This document shows, in pieces, positions 26,932-35,238 of a DNA stretch of 60,378 nt (the stretch's first letter is position 1; each line of letters begins with the position of its first letter). The position numbers were made by a program, and so were the translations under genes. Origin of the DNA: Olavius algarvensis Delta 4 endosymbiont (GTDB lineage: Bacteria; Desulfobacterota; Desulfobacteria; Desulfobacterales; CAJINA01); NCBI GenBank assembly GCA_905176665.1, contig CAJINA010000132.1:1-60378 (forward strand), given 5' to 3'. The notes below the pieces were generated by a model that did not search any database, was not told the origin of the DNA, and saw nothing but the letters and a program-made list of their open reading frames with translations.

Positions 26932-27253
26932 CTTCTCTCCCATTTGCCCGATGAACCTGTCCCGGAGACCATAGTTATACAATTTGGGCATTTGTTCAAC
27001 TGAATTTATTGCCGTACGTCTACCCATACAACCAGGCACGTTCAAGGGGCCGCGGGGGCCCGGACTTAGCAGCGGTTTTTAGAAGTTATAAAAATTGTTA
27101 AACAATAACAATTTGTTGCGTAAGGGTGTGCCGCTTTGGCGCCAGGCTGCCGGTGCTCTTCTCGAAATTCTGTCCGAATTGATTTTAAAGTTTTTGGATT
27201 TATGGTAGATAAAATGGTTATACAAACATGACTACTGAGACAAAGGAGGGTGT
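26932..27253. other. Divergent intergenic region, no gene seen
   Basis: 322 bp between the minus-strand lipoprotein and the plus-strand fecR gene. An AT-rich block at 27070-27120 could hold promoters in both directions, but I cannot fix hexamers with confidence. Confidence 0.4.
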
Positions 27254-27697
27254 ATGCGTCCCAAATTGTTGTTAGTCGTCCTGTCCTGCGCTGCCGTCCT
27301 GGCCGCTGCCAATACCGCCTGGGCCGAGATAGGGCAGATCAAAACCCTCACCGGCGAGGTCTATATTCTGCGTGACAACATTCGCGTGCCCGCCAAACTG
27401 GGCGATATTCTGCTCCAGGCCGATATAGTTGAAACCGGTCCCCAAGGCACTGTGGGGATTACCTTTATCGACAGTTCCCGGTTCTCCGCCGGCCCGGATA
27501 CCCGTTTGGAACTCAGTCGGTTTCGATTCAACCCCACCACCCATGAGGGTGAATTCACGACGGGCCTGGACCGGGGGACCCTGACCGTGATTTCAGGACA
27601 GATTGCCAAGCGTTCCAAGGAGGCCATGAAAATCAAAACACCGACCACCATCCTCGGCTTCCGGGGGACCCGGGTGGCGGTGCAAGTTTCTGATTAG
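27254..27697 (+). CDS. FecR-domain periplasmic protein
   Basis: 147 residues. Signal peptide (about 1-24, ending NTAWA), then one FecR domain: IGQIKTLTGEVYILRD, VETGPQGTVGITFIDSS, and the closing KTPTTILGFRGTRVAV. In Desulfobacterota such proteins often accompany OmpA lipoproteins and CHASE2 signalling proteins, and that set is here downstream. The stop codon TAG overlaps the left edge of a palindromic MITE-like element. The native C-terminus may therefore have been altered slightly, though the domain is complete. AAAGGAGG precedes the ATG. Confidence 0.88.
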   Translation: MRPKLLLVVLSCAAVLAAANTAWAEIGQIKTLTGEVYILRDNIRVPAKLGDILLQADIVETGPQGTVGITFIDSSRFSAGPDTRLELSRFRFNPTTHEGEFTTGLDRGTLTVISGQIAKRSKEAMKIKTPTTILGFRGTRVAVQVSD

Positions 27698-27841
27698 AAG
27701 CTATCTCAAAAAAGTCTTTTGGTCCAACCTCGGCGTTGGGCGCGAAAATTTAAATCCTCGAAATACTGGAGTATTCCTCCGGTTCAAATGTCGCGCCCGC
27801 CTTGATCTTGAACCAAAATCCATTTTTTGAGATAGCTTCTA
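27695..27841. mobile_element. MITE-like palindromic element, copy 1 (147 bp)
   Basis: 19-bp perfect terminal inverted repeats, TAGAAGCTATCTCAAAAAA at 27695-27713 and its complement at 27823-27841. Each end is flanked by TA, as expected for a TA target duplication of the Tc1/IS630 type. The interior is itself an imperfect palindrome (GGGCGCGA with TCGCGCCC, and a central AATACTGGAGTATT) with no ORF. It starts within the fecR stop codon. A related copy lies at 32089-32284 in the opposite orientation. Confidence 0.85.
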
Positions 27842-27903
27842 TGCGGTTTTGCACCATCGGTCGGCTTGACCACTCAAGCTTAGGCCTGTTCCCGGGAGGA
27901 TGA

Positions 27904-28515
27904 ATGGCGTTAAAATGGATGAAACTCTATGGTCTGTTTCTCATTTGCTTTGCGTTGATATACCTTAATGCCTGCAGCAGCAAGAAAACCCTGGTCGTGC
28001 TATTGCCGGAGGAAGGCAACCCCAGCAGCGCCGTGGCTATCGGCGAGGGCGACCGGCAGACCGTTATCGACCAGCCGCTGACATCTGCCAGGGTGGGCTC
28101 CGGGGGGCGGGTCTCCCAAAAACCAATTACCAATGCTGCTGTGCAGGCAACTTTTTCAGCCGCCCTGGCTGCCCAGCCCCCAAACCCAATTTCATTTACG
28201 CTCTATTTCGAGGAAGGCAGTACGACTGTCTTGCCCGAGTCGCAAGGGACCCTGGCGGAACTGTTTGCAGAAGTAGCCCGCCGGCAGGCCGTCGAAGTTC
28301 AGGTGACGGGGCATACCGACACCGTCGGGCGTGAGAAGGACAATGATCGCCTATCTACCGAACGGGCGCAACGCATCAAGAATATGCTTATGGGGCAGGG
28401 TCTGCAGGCCGACTTTATCCGCGCTGTGGGCAGAGGAGAGCGCGAATTGCTGGTGCCGACTCCCGATAATTTCCGCGAACAGAAGAACCGCCGCGTGGAA
28501 GTAATTGTGCGGTGA
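27904..28515 (+). CDS. OmpA-family lipoprotein
   Basis: 203 residues. Lipoprotein signal ending IYLNACSS (lipid Cys near 24), a variable linker, then an OmpA-type peptidoglycan-binding domain from about 95: FTLYFEEGSTTVLPES, VTGHTDTVGREKDND and LSTERAQRIKNML, closing with NRRVEVIV. It should sit in the outer membrane and bind the cell wall. GGGAGGATGA precedes the ATG. It was probably cotranscribed with fecR before the palindromic element entered between them. Convergent with the CHASE2-phosphatase gene. Confidence 0.9.
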   Translation: MALKWMKLYGLFLICFALIYLNACSSKKTLVVLLPEEGNPSSAVAIGEGDRQTVIDQPLTSARVGSGGRVSQKPITNAAVQATFSAALAAQPPNPISFTLYFEEGSTTVLPESQGTLAELFAEVARRQAVEVQVTGHTDTVGREKDNDRLSTERAQRIKNMLMGQGLQADFIRAVGRGERELLVPTPDNFREQKNRRVEVIVR

Positions 28516-28538
28516 TCGCCAAGTACCTGCCGGTTTCT

Positions 28539-30722
28539 CTATTTTAACCGAATTGCCATGATGGTAATATCATCCGATTGATCAGCTTGCCCGGAGAACT
28601 GTTTTACCTCTGCATATAAACCCCGGCATAGCTCTTCAGCCGTGCTTGCGGCCAGATTGCGTTCCGCCAGGTAGTCCAGAATTCTATCCCGTCCGTAGAG
28701 CGCTTCATCTTGGTTCTGAGCTTCCGTGACTCCATCCGAGATGAGCAATAGCATATCACCCGGCAAGAGCGTCACCGTCAAGGCAGGATACCGGAAGTCC
28801 TCGAGAACGCACAACGGCGGCCCGGCCTCGATTTCCATGAAATGCACGGGGGCGTCTGGTCGGGCCAGGATGGGGGCCTCATGACCGGCCCGGCATAGCT
28901 GGGTTTTTCCGGTCATGACATCGACGATACCGGCAATGGCGGTCACGAACAACATGCCCGGGTTGTCACGCGATATCTCCTCATTGGCCGTATTTATCAG
29001 GGCCGCCAGGGAAACCCCGGTACGCAGGGCTGCACTTTTGCACAGGGTTTTACTCAGGGCCATGAAAAGGCTGGCGGCAACGCCTTTGCCGGCCACGTCC
29101 CCGACTACAAAAAAGAAATGTCGTTCATCTATCATGAAGGCATCATAGAGATCTCCACCGACTTCAGTGGCTGGTTCCAGCATGGCGTACAGGTCGATGT
29201 GCGGGGGCAGTCCGACCACCGCGGACGGGTCGGGCAGCATCCCCATCTGGATTTCACGGGCGGCCTGCAGTTCACCGGAGATTCTAACCCGTTCCAGCCT
29301 TTCGGCTTCCAGGGCGGCATTCAACTCGCGCCGCCGGCGTTTGGAGGCTGCGAACCCGGCTGTCATCAGCATCACGACGACCAGGGCGCTGCCGGTAATC
29401 GGAAAGGTTGGATCAAACAACTGTCTATTCGCCCAAAAGGCCAGCAGGCTGCAGCCGGCCAGCAAGGCTGCCGTAAGCAGATAGGCGAGTATCCCGTAAC
29501 CTGGATGGACCCGGGGCAGGAAAAGTATGAAAAAACCGGCTGTCAGAATGAAGATGGTGAACTCCACTGCCGGGGCAATCTCCGGTCTGATGAGGCGTGC
29601 ATTGGAAAGGATATTCTCCACCACCTGGGCCTGAATCTCAACACCGTCCATGCGCGCCGCCACTGGCGTGGCCACCACGTCGATGGTACCGACCCCGGTT
29701 GCCCCGATGATGGCGACCTGGTTGGCAAATGCATTGGCGGGCAGGGTTCCGTTCAGAACCGCCAGGGCCGAAACGCGGCGATCAGTATAGGCCGGTGAAA
29801 AATGGATCCGGATCCGGCCGTCCTGATTGACCGGAATACGGGAATTGCCAAGTTGTATGAAGTTAACGCCGTTGGAATCGGCATGCACGCTGTACCAGTT
29901 TGCGCCGAGAGCGGTACGCAGCAGTTCCAGGGCCAGGGTTGGAGCCAGCTGGCCATTGACGTTGATGAGCAGCGGCATGGACCGCACAACCCCATCCCGA
30001 TCCCGGGTATCGTTTAGATAGCCGCATCCGAAAGCAGCCTTTTCCAGCCCGGCGATATTTGCCAAGTGATCGGCATAGGTCGTCAGGTGCCCCAGGGGGG
30101 ATGTCCCTACGATGTTCACCGCGGTTTGGGCCGGTTTGACGTCCGGGGTAGATTCGCTGTCAATAAGCGCCGCCCGGGCCACAACTGAGGGTGTGCGCCG
30201 GAGGGTCTGCATGAGAATGGCATCATTGGAGGGCAGCTGGGCCAGCTCCTGCTGTATGGCCGTACTGACGCCCCGCCGGTGGGCCAGGACAACCTCCGGT
30301 GATAGTTGATCCGGCTCGGGCAGGATAATGTCATACCCGATGGACAAGGCGCCCAGACGGTGGGTGGCTTCAGTCAGCCTGGCCAGGCGGGTGCGCGGCC
30401 AGGGCCAGCGTCCCAGGGCACTGATACTGTTATCGTCGATCTCCACGATGACCACCGGAAACTGGTCTACCCGCCGCGGAAACAGGCGCTGGTAGGAGTC
30501 GAACACCAGGTTGCCCAGCGGGTGCGAAACCTCGCCGCCGAAAATCGCATGCAGTGCCACGATGCCCGCAAGCAGAGCCACGGCCACCGGCCGGCCGTGA
30601 CCGCCGTATAGGGCGCGGGCAAGCCGGGACCGCCATCCGCGCGGAAGCCGGATGGCAGGTGTGGTTGTGGTTTCTTTTTCCTCCGGCATGTCTTTTGCCG
30701 TAGACGGCTCCAGACGGCGCAA
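28539..30722 (-). CDS. CHASE2-domain PP2C-type (SpoIIE) phosphatase
   Basis: Up to 727 residues. The longest start is a TTG at 30722; ATG 30689 is an alternative and neither has a strong ribosome site. After a TM helix (about 44-60) comes an extracytoplasmic CHASE2 domain (VVIVEIDDNSISALGRWPWPR; later GATGVGTIDVVATPVAARMD), three TM helices (about 375-445), a coiled coil and a SpoIIE/PP2C domain with GGDLYDAF, VGDVAGKGVAASLFMA and ISDGVTEAQN, the metal-binding Asp set. It should dephosphorylate a STAS-type anti-sigma antagonist on an envelope signal. A STAS gene lies two genes upstream in the same operon. Confidence 0.9.
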   Translation of the reverse strand: MRRLEPSTAKDMPEEKETTTTPAIRLPRGWRSRLARALYGGHGRPVAVALLAGIVALHAIFGGEVSHPLGNLVFDSYQRLFPRRVDQFPVVIVEIDDNSISALGRWPWPRTRLARLTEATHRLGALSIGYDIILPEPDQLSPEVVLAHRRGVSTAIQQELAQLPSNDAILMQTLRRTPSVVARAALIDSESTPDVKPAQTAVNIVGTSPLGHLTTYADHLANIAGLEKAAFGCGYLNDTRDRDGVVRSMPLLINVNGQLAPTLALELLRTALGANWYSVHADSNGVNFIQLGNSRIPVNQDGRIRIHFSPAYTDRRVSALAVLNGTLPANAFANQVAIIGATGVGTIDVVATPVAARMDGVEIQAQVVENILSNARLIRPEIAPAVEFTIFILTAGFFILFLPRVHPGYGILAYLLTAALLAGCSLLAFWANRQLFDPTFPITGSALVVVMLMTAGFAASKRRRRELNAALEAERLERVRISGELQAAREIQMGMLPDPSAVVGLPPHIDLYAMLEPATEVGGDLYDAFMIDERHFFFVVGDVAGKGVAASLFMALSKTLCKSAALRTGVSLAALINTANEEISRDNPGMLFVTAIAGIVDVMTGKTQLCRAGHEAPILARPDAPVHFMEIEAGPPLCVLEDFRYPALTVTLLPGDMLLLISDGVTEAQNQDEALYGRDRILDYLAERNLAASTAEELCRGLYAEVKQFSGQADQSDDITIMAIRLK

Positions 30723-30734
30723 CTAAATGGTTAT

Positions 30735-31697
30735 TCAGATATCGACCACCATATCATCATAGGCCGCGGAAATTTTCAGGTTGCGGCCATCGCTGACGAT
30801 CTCTCCATAGCGCCTGGTTTCAAGCAAAATCTTATACAGCGTTTCATCATTATAGGAGGGATCATGGTGGAACATGCAATAGTGTTTCACGTTGGCCCGC
30901 AGGCATAAGTCCACCCCGACGATATTGCTTGAATGCCCCCAGTCTTCACGGACCGTCACCATCTCCGCCAGGGAATACATGGCATCGAAAATGACCAGAT
31001 CGGCATCTTCAAAAAAGGCGATGACGGCCCCGGTTTCCCGTTCCCGGGCCTGCTTGTGTTCGGCATCGGTGGCATAAACCAGGCATTTGTCGTCTTTTTC
31101 AAACCGATAGCTGTACGAATCCCCATGATGCGACTGGAGCATGCCCTTGATCCGGAAACCGTTTATGTCATGCCACCGATCAGGTTGCAGCTGGTTGAAA
31201 ATGATGTCGGCACCCAGTTCGTTCCAGTCTACCGGGAAAAAAGGGCTCGCATGCTGTTGCTGCAGCGCAGCGGCCAGCATGCCGGTATCCAGGCAGCTGT
31301 AAATGTGGATCGTGTTGCCGGGGACATAGGCCGGGGGGAAAAAGGGAAAGCCCTGGATGTGGTCCCAGTGGACGTGTGACATGAGAAAGTGGTACATGCG
31401 GGGGAGGTGCGGTCCAGGTTGCTGCATCACCTGCCGACCGAACCGACGCAGACCGGAGCCCATGTCGCAAAGCAGGTAATCCGGCCCCCCCTCTATTTGA
31501 ATGCAGGCAGAATCACCGCCAAAGCCATGCCGAGTGGGGAAATCCAGTTTGTTATCGATGAATTTATCCAGCTGGGTTTCGTTGGCGAAGCGCTTACCAT
31601 CGGCCGCGCGGAGCGCCCGTTTAATCTTGGCCCGAATATTTTCGGCACCGGCGGTTACAGGAATGGAACCCCTCGTTCCCCAGAATCGTATCCGCAT
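30735..31697 (-). CDS. Metallo-beta-lactamase fold hydrolase
   Basis: 320 residues. MRIRFWGTRGSIPV is the usual N-terminus of the RNase Z-like/phosphodiesterase-like branch. Metal ligands: LMSHVHWDHIQGFP (HxHxDH), a downstream HHGDSYS, YATDAEHK (Asp) and a late CMFHHDPSYND. Likely a cytoplasmic phosphodiesterase-type enzyme. It starts 9 bp after the STAS gene stop with GAGGGG and ends 12 bp before the CHASE2-phosphatase gene, so all three form one operon. Cyclic-nucleotide or other second-messenger cleavage is a guess. Confidence 0.87.
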   Translation of the reverse strand: MRIRFWGTRGSIPVTAGAENIRAKIKRALRAADGKRFANETQLDKFIDNKLDFPTRHGFGGDSACIQIEGGPDYLLCDMGSGLRRFGRQVMQQPGPHLPRMYHFLMSHVHWDHIQGFPFFPPAYVPGNTIHIYSCLDTGMLAAALQQQHASPFFPVDWNELGADIIFNQLQPDRWHDINGFRIKGMLQSHHGDSYSYRFEKDDKCLVYATDAEHKQARERETGAVIAFFEDADLVIFDAMYSLAEMVTVREDWGHSSNIVGVDLCLRANVKHYCMFHHDPSYNDETLYKILLETRRYGEIVSDGRNLKISAAYDDMVVDI

Positions 31698-31706
31698 CGT
31701 AGCCCC

Positions 31707-32084
31707 TCATGCCCCTTCATAGTCGGCAAGTGCGGCCGGTGAAAGTTTTTGCAAGGCCTCCCGCACCGATGGAAACACGTTGATAACCAGATCAAAACGG
31801 CTGATGGTGAAAATTTCTTCTACGATGGGCTGCAGACTCGCCACGGCGATTCCCCGGCCCTGCCGGCCGCAGGTTTTGGCCGCTATCATCAGCATGCGCA
31901 AACCGGCACTGGTGAGAAAGTCCAGCTTTTCGAAATTGATTATGATCTTTTTTGTTATTGCCGGATTGTCCGCCTCCAGGAAGGGCATCAGCGCGGTTTC
32001 AAAATCCTTGACGGTCTTGTGATCGATTCGGCCGGCAATGTGAATCAAGGTGACATCGTCAAATTGTTTTGCGGAAAATTCCAT
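31707..32084 (-). CDS. STAS-domain anti-sigma factor antagonist-like protein
   Basis: 125 residues, one STAS domain (MEFSAKQFDDVTLIHIAGRI at the start; IIINFEKLDFLTSAGLRMLM in the middle). The LTSAGLR stretch includes the Ser usually phosphorylated by an anti-sigma kinase and dephosphorylated by a PP2C partner. The likely partner is the CHASE2 phosphatase two genes down. No RsbW-like kinase gene is in the window. The ATG sits 4 bp inside the edge of a MITE-like element, and no good ribosome site is visible, so expression may depend on the inserted element. Confidence 0.88.
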   Translation of the reverse strand: MEFSAKQFDDVTLIHIAGRIDHKTVKDFETALMPFLEADNPAITKKIIINFEKLDFLTSAGLRMLMIAAKTCGRQGRGIAVASLQPIVEEIFTISRFDLVINVFPSVREALQKLSPAALADYEGA

Positions 32085-32088
32085 AAAC

Positions 32089-32284
32089 TAGAACACATCT
32101 CAAAAAACGGATTTTAGTTAAAAATCAAGGCGGCCGTGAGAAGCCCCGCATTGCGGGACTTCCCGCTGGATATATTCCTCAAAAGTGGGGCGTAAACCGG
32201 AGGAATACACCACGTATTTCGAGGATTTATTCCGATCGCCCAACGCCGAGTTTGGGCCAAAAGACTTTTATGAGATGGGTTCTA
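32089..32284. mobile_element. MITE-like palindromic element, copy 2 (196 bp)
   Basis: Ends TAGAACACATCTCA and TGAGATGGGTTCTA, both flanked by TA. Long identities with the reverse complement of copy 1 include ACCGGAGGAATAC, GTATTTCGAGGATTTA, CGCCCAACGCCGAG and CCAAAAGACTTTT. It has about 50 extra bases near 32138-32190 containing a GAAGCCCCGC...GCGGGACTTC hairpin. It is inverted relative to copy 1, and its edge lies 4 bp upstream of the STAS start codon. No ORF. Confidence 0.82.
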
Positions 32285-32413
32285 ATCTCAATCTTCCCGG
32301 CCCGTATGTGTACCAAATTCAAAGTCATTTGTAGCGGTTTCGATCTATTCAAGCGGTGCTACAATGAAAAACGTAACATGAAATATGGTTCGATTCAACG
32401 CCGGGGGTCTACT

Positions 32414-33853
32414 TCAGGTCAGACAATGGTTGACAAACCGCTTCAAGCGCATCGTCCAATAGGAGAGGTTGACGGAAAATACCAGGCGGGGGTCGAAATT
32501 GACATTCTTGATTTTTCCCATTACCGACAGGTAATGCACATGATCACCCACCGAGACCGGGCAGCCCTTGGCATGGACATATCGGCGGTTTTTGCGAAAG
32601 TAGGCAGCCAGGAGGGTTTTTATGGTCTTCAATACCATGTCGTTTGATTTGGTCTTTTTTTCATCTACCTTACCGGTTGTCCGATAGCTGCTTGCGATGC
32701 TGACCGCCTGATCACCGAGCGGTCCGCTATAGCTGGTGCAGTCACCGGCAAAGATGACTTTTTCATCATCATCCAGTTCCAGCGGCTGGGTCACGTTGCC
32801 CACCACATAACGGACTTTCTGAATGTCCTGGTAAATGTTGGGGTAGTAGGCCTTGAGTATGTGCATGGCTTCCTGCAGTGCGCCGGGACAGCCTCCCCAG
32901 CAATAATCCGGCGAGTGTTTTTCGGGGAACGTGCCGACCGTACAGCGCAGGTTGCCGGAATTTCTAAAATAGGTGTCGATATTTTCCATACAGAATTTGA
33001 AATCCCGGGTCCGGGCCTGCATTTCATCCAGAGGAAAGTCGCCGGTTACTTCGATCTCCTCCAGGTCCATCGGCCCGAAGCCGCGCTCGGCTGTCAGTCG
33101 TAGATGGATCACATCGGCAGGTTGAATATTCACCATGTGGCAGCCCACCGTATCGACGGCACAGGAGTTGGTCCCCATCACAATGGCGCCCATGTGAAAG
33201 GGGGTGGGCGTCAACATCATTTTCTGGCCGGCCGTGATGGCATCCACGGCGATAAACTTGGGCTGGATGACTTCTTGCAGGTCGGCGATTTTGTGTTCTA
33301 AAAAAAGATTGTGGTCAACCAGGCGATGCCGGTCGTCCTGGATGCCGATAAAGTTCTTCAGGCTCAGGGTGAGCCGGCACCAGGGGTGGGCCTTGAACTT
33401 CGGCAGGTTGATCAGAAAGTCTGCATCGGCCACTGGTTTGGGTACGAAAATGTTGTTTCGCAGGGACTGGTCCTGCTGGAGACTGACCGGCACCTGGCGG
33501 GTTTCATCAAAATAATGGGTCCGGGCACGGTGTTTGCGAATGATCTTGGGATAACCGGCTTGTTTAAAACAATACCGGGTGGGGATGGTAATACCCGAAC
33601 GTTCGCCCACGGCCAGTTCGGTCATTTCTCCGGCCAGGGCGCGGGTGGCGCCGAGCACGCCGTCCAGGACCTCCTTTCGGGTAAAGGCATGTGGGAAAAT
33701 GTCGGGATGGGCGATAACCGTGTTCGGCTTTAACAATACCCTGCCGGAGGGTTTAACGCCCAGTTCCTGCATGCCTTCTTTGATGATGCCTTCAATTTTG
33801 GCGGGATCATAGTCATCACAGCGCATGATTATGACTTTCTGCTTGGCGGTCAT
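32414..33853 (-). CDS. DUF362 domain protein
   Basis: 479 residues. The start at 33853 is set by GGAG eight bases upstream and by the family-like start VIIMRCDDYD. DUF362 marks: GRVLLKPNTVIAH, FLINLPKFKAHPWCRLTLSL followed by KNFIGIQDD, and a later VDTVGCHM. Many members carry a C-terminal ferredoxin; here the C-terminal part instead has scattered cysteines (DYCWGGCPGA, GDCTSY, AKGCPVS), so cluster binding is uncertain. Proposed roles in the family are redox-linked and unproven. It stands alone downstream of intergenic DNA that includes MITE copy 2. Confidence 0.8.
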   Translation of the reverse strand: MTAKQKVIIMRCDDYDPAKIEGIIKEGMQELGVKPSGRVLLKPNTVIAHPDIFPHAFTRKEVLDGVLGATRALAGEMTELAVGERSGITIPTRYCFKQAGYPKIIRKHRARTHYFDETRQVPVSLQQDQSLRNNIFVPKPVADADFLINLPKFKAHPWCRLTLSLKNFIGIQDDRHRLVDHNLFLEHKIADLQEVIQPKFIAVDAITAGQKMMLTPTPFHMGAIVMGTNSCAVDTVGCHMVNIQPADVIHLRLTAERGFGPMDLEEIEVTGDFPLDEMQARTRDFKFCMENIDTYFRNSGNLRCTVGTFPEKHSPDYCWGGCPGALQEAMHILKAYYPNIYQDIQKVRYVVGNVTQPLELDDDEKVIFAGDCTSYSGPLGDQAVSIASSYRTTGKVDEKKTKSNDMVLKTIKTLLAAYFRKNRRYVHAKGCPVSVGDHVHYLSVMGKIKNVNFDPRLVFSVNLSYWTMRLKRFVNHCLT

Positions 33854-34161
33854 TCGGGTTTCTCCATAGCTGTTGGCATGGTGTTGCGTAAAGCGGCCGG
33901 GGGACGGCCGTTTCGGTCCGGGGTCCCCATTCCCGAACAGCAACCGACACCAGGTAGTAAAATGTGTATCGCCAACTTAAACGGGGCCGAAATGTTTTGT
34001 CAAGATTTCATATTTTTACGGCCAGGACGAACGGCCATTCCGGGAAAGATTTGCCACCGGTCCCGAAGTATGGTTTAATAAATTTCTCATTGGGCATGGA
34101 AGGGCAATCTCCCTCAAAAATTAACCGGACAAACTGAATATGCACCGATAGAGGAATCTTT
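33854..34161. other. Divergent intergenic region, no gene seen
   Basis: 308 bp between DUF362 (minus) and the DUF1566 gene (plus). Contains a small GC hairpin near 33895-33912 (CGGCC-N6-GGCCG type) of unclear role. No clear promoter boxes. Confidence 0.4.
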
Positions 34162-35007
34162 ATGGGACTGCACAAGAAGATCGTATGGGGGGCGGTAGGC
34201 TGGATCTGCTTGCTCATGGTGCCGGTTGCTTCCATGGCAGCCGAGAGCGGCAAGGAACTTTACTACAGTGTTCATATTGATACGGCCGGGGATATCGAAG
34301 AAGTCAATCTCAAAATCAACCGGATCCGGGTCCGCGAGAAAATTGTCTTTTGGGAAAAACGGGCCGTAAAAGGTGTTGGCACATACTACAAGGTCTATCT
34401 GGGCTGGTTCGATGAATTCAAACCGGCCAGGCGGTTTATGCAAAAATTACACGAGGCCGGCTGGAAAAAATCCATGGCCGTGCACTGGTTCAAGTATCCG
34501 CCGTGGGAAGCGCAAAGCGCCGCGAAAACACCTGTTCAGGAGTTTACGCTGCCCCCGGCTCCGCCGCAGGTGGAGATGGTGGACCGCTTTAAGGACAACG
34601 GGGACGGTACGATCACGGATAACAAAACCGGGTTGATGTGGATTAAAAACGGTTGGCGTATTGAGTTTTTAGCGGCCGCGTCCTGGTACGACGCAAAGCA
34701 GAAATGCGTTCAATTCAAGTTGGGAAATTATGACGATTGGCGTCTGCCCACCGTGAAAGAGTGGCAGAGCCTGGTAGACCGCAGGGTCAGTTCACCGGCC
34801 CTGGCGGAACCCAATCCGTTTGAAAATATCGTTACCCATATGCCGTATTGGTCGGGCACCGAGTACGCGTACGGCGAAAAACACGCCAAAGGCGGTACCG
34901 GCACCCGCAACAGTTTCACCGTAATGCTCTATTCCGGCCGTTTCGGCCAGCAGTCCAAGAGCGAATTGGCCTTTATTTTGCCGGTGCGCGGGAAAAGTGC
35001 CCAATAA
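34162..35007 (+). CDS. Exported SPOR-like / DUF1566 (Lcl-type) protein
   Basis: 281 residues. Signal peptide about 1-27 (ending ASMAA). Residues 33-110 look like an SPOR-type repeat (LYYSVHIDTAGDIEEVNLKI and YYKVYLGWFDEFKPARRFM), which in other proteins binds denuded peptidoglycan. A Pro-rich linker leads to a DUF1566/Lcl domain from about 140: DNGDGTITDNKTGLMWIKNG, NYDDWRLPTVKEWQSLVD and YWSGTEYAYG. The domain pair suggests a periplasmic or surface protein tied to cell-wall remodelling sites. GAGG lies upstream of the ATG. Convergent with the rec operon. Confidence 0.82.
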   Translation: MGLHKKIVWGAVGWICLLMVPVASMAAESGKELYYSVHIDTAGDIEEVNLKINRIRVREKIVFWEKRAVKGVGTYYKVYLGWFDEFKPARRFMQKLHEAGWKKSMAVHWFKYPPWEAQSAAKTPVQEFTLPPAPPQVEMVDRFKDNGDGTITDNKTGLMWIKNGWRIEFLAAASWYDAKQKCVQFKLGNYDDWRLPTVKEWQSLVDRRVSSPALAEPNPFENIVTHMPYWSGTEYAYGEKHAKGGTGTRNSFTVMLYSGRFGQQSKSELAFILPVRGKSAQ

Positions 35008-35020
35008 CCCCCTGTTCGCG

Positions 35021-35048
35021 CCCGGACCGGCATTAGGCCCGGTCCGGG
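35021..35048. terminator. Bidirectional hairpin between converging genes
   Basis: CCCGGACCGG / CCGGTCCGGG, a perfect 10-bp stem with an 8-base loop. It lies 13 bp after the DUF1566 stop and 1 bp after the stop of the small minus-strand gene. No strong U-tract follows on either side, so intrinsic termination may be weak. Confidence 0.5.
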
Positions 35049-35049
35049 T

Positions 35050-35238
35050 TCAAGGCTCGTCGGCTTCCGTTGTGATTACCAGCACCCGCATCCCCGGCTT
35101 GAGTGGTACGTATTCTCCCGTGTCGCTCGTAAGGCCCAATTCATGATGGCCGCAACAGTCGCATTTTCGGGCGGTGACGACGCCCTGGAGCCTCTCGCTC
35201 TCCGGACGTCTCTCTTGCTTATCCGTAACTTTCATCAT
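35050..35238 (-). CDS. 62-residue CxxC protein coupled to recD
   Basis: Not recognised. It has a basic N-terminus, then ARKCDCCGHHELGL, a plausible half of a zinc site (CDCCGHH), and ends with a beta-rich stretch YVPLKPGMRVLVIT. Its start codon overlaps the recD stop (ATGATGA), so translation is coupled to the RecBCD operon. A zinc-binding accessory or regulatory role for the nuclease is inferred from position only. I do not know of such a partner for RecBCD. Confidence 0.65.
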   Translation of the reverse strand: MMKVTDKQERRPESERLQGVVTARKCDCCGHHELGLTSDTGEYVPLKPGMRVLVITTEADEP

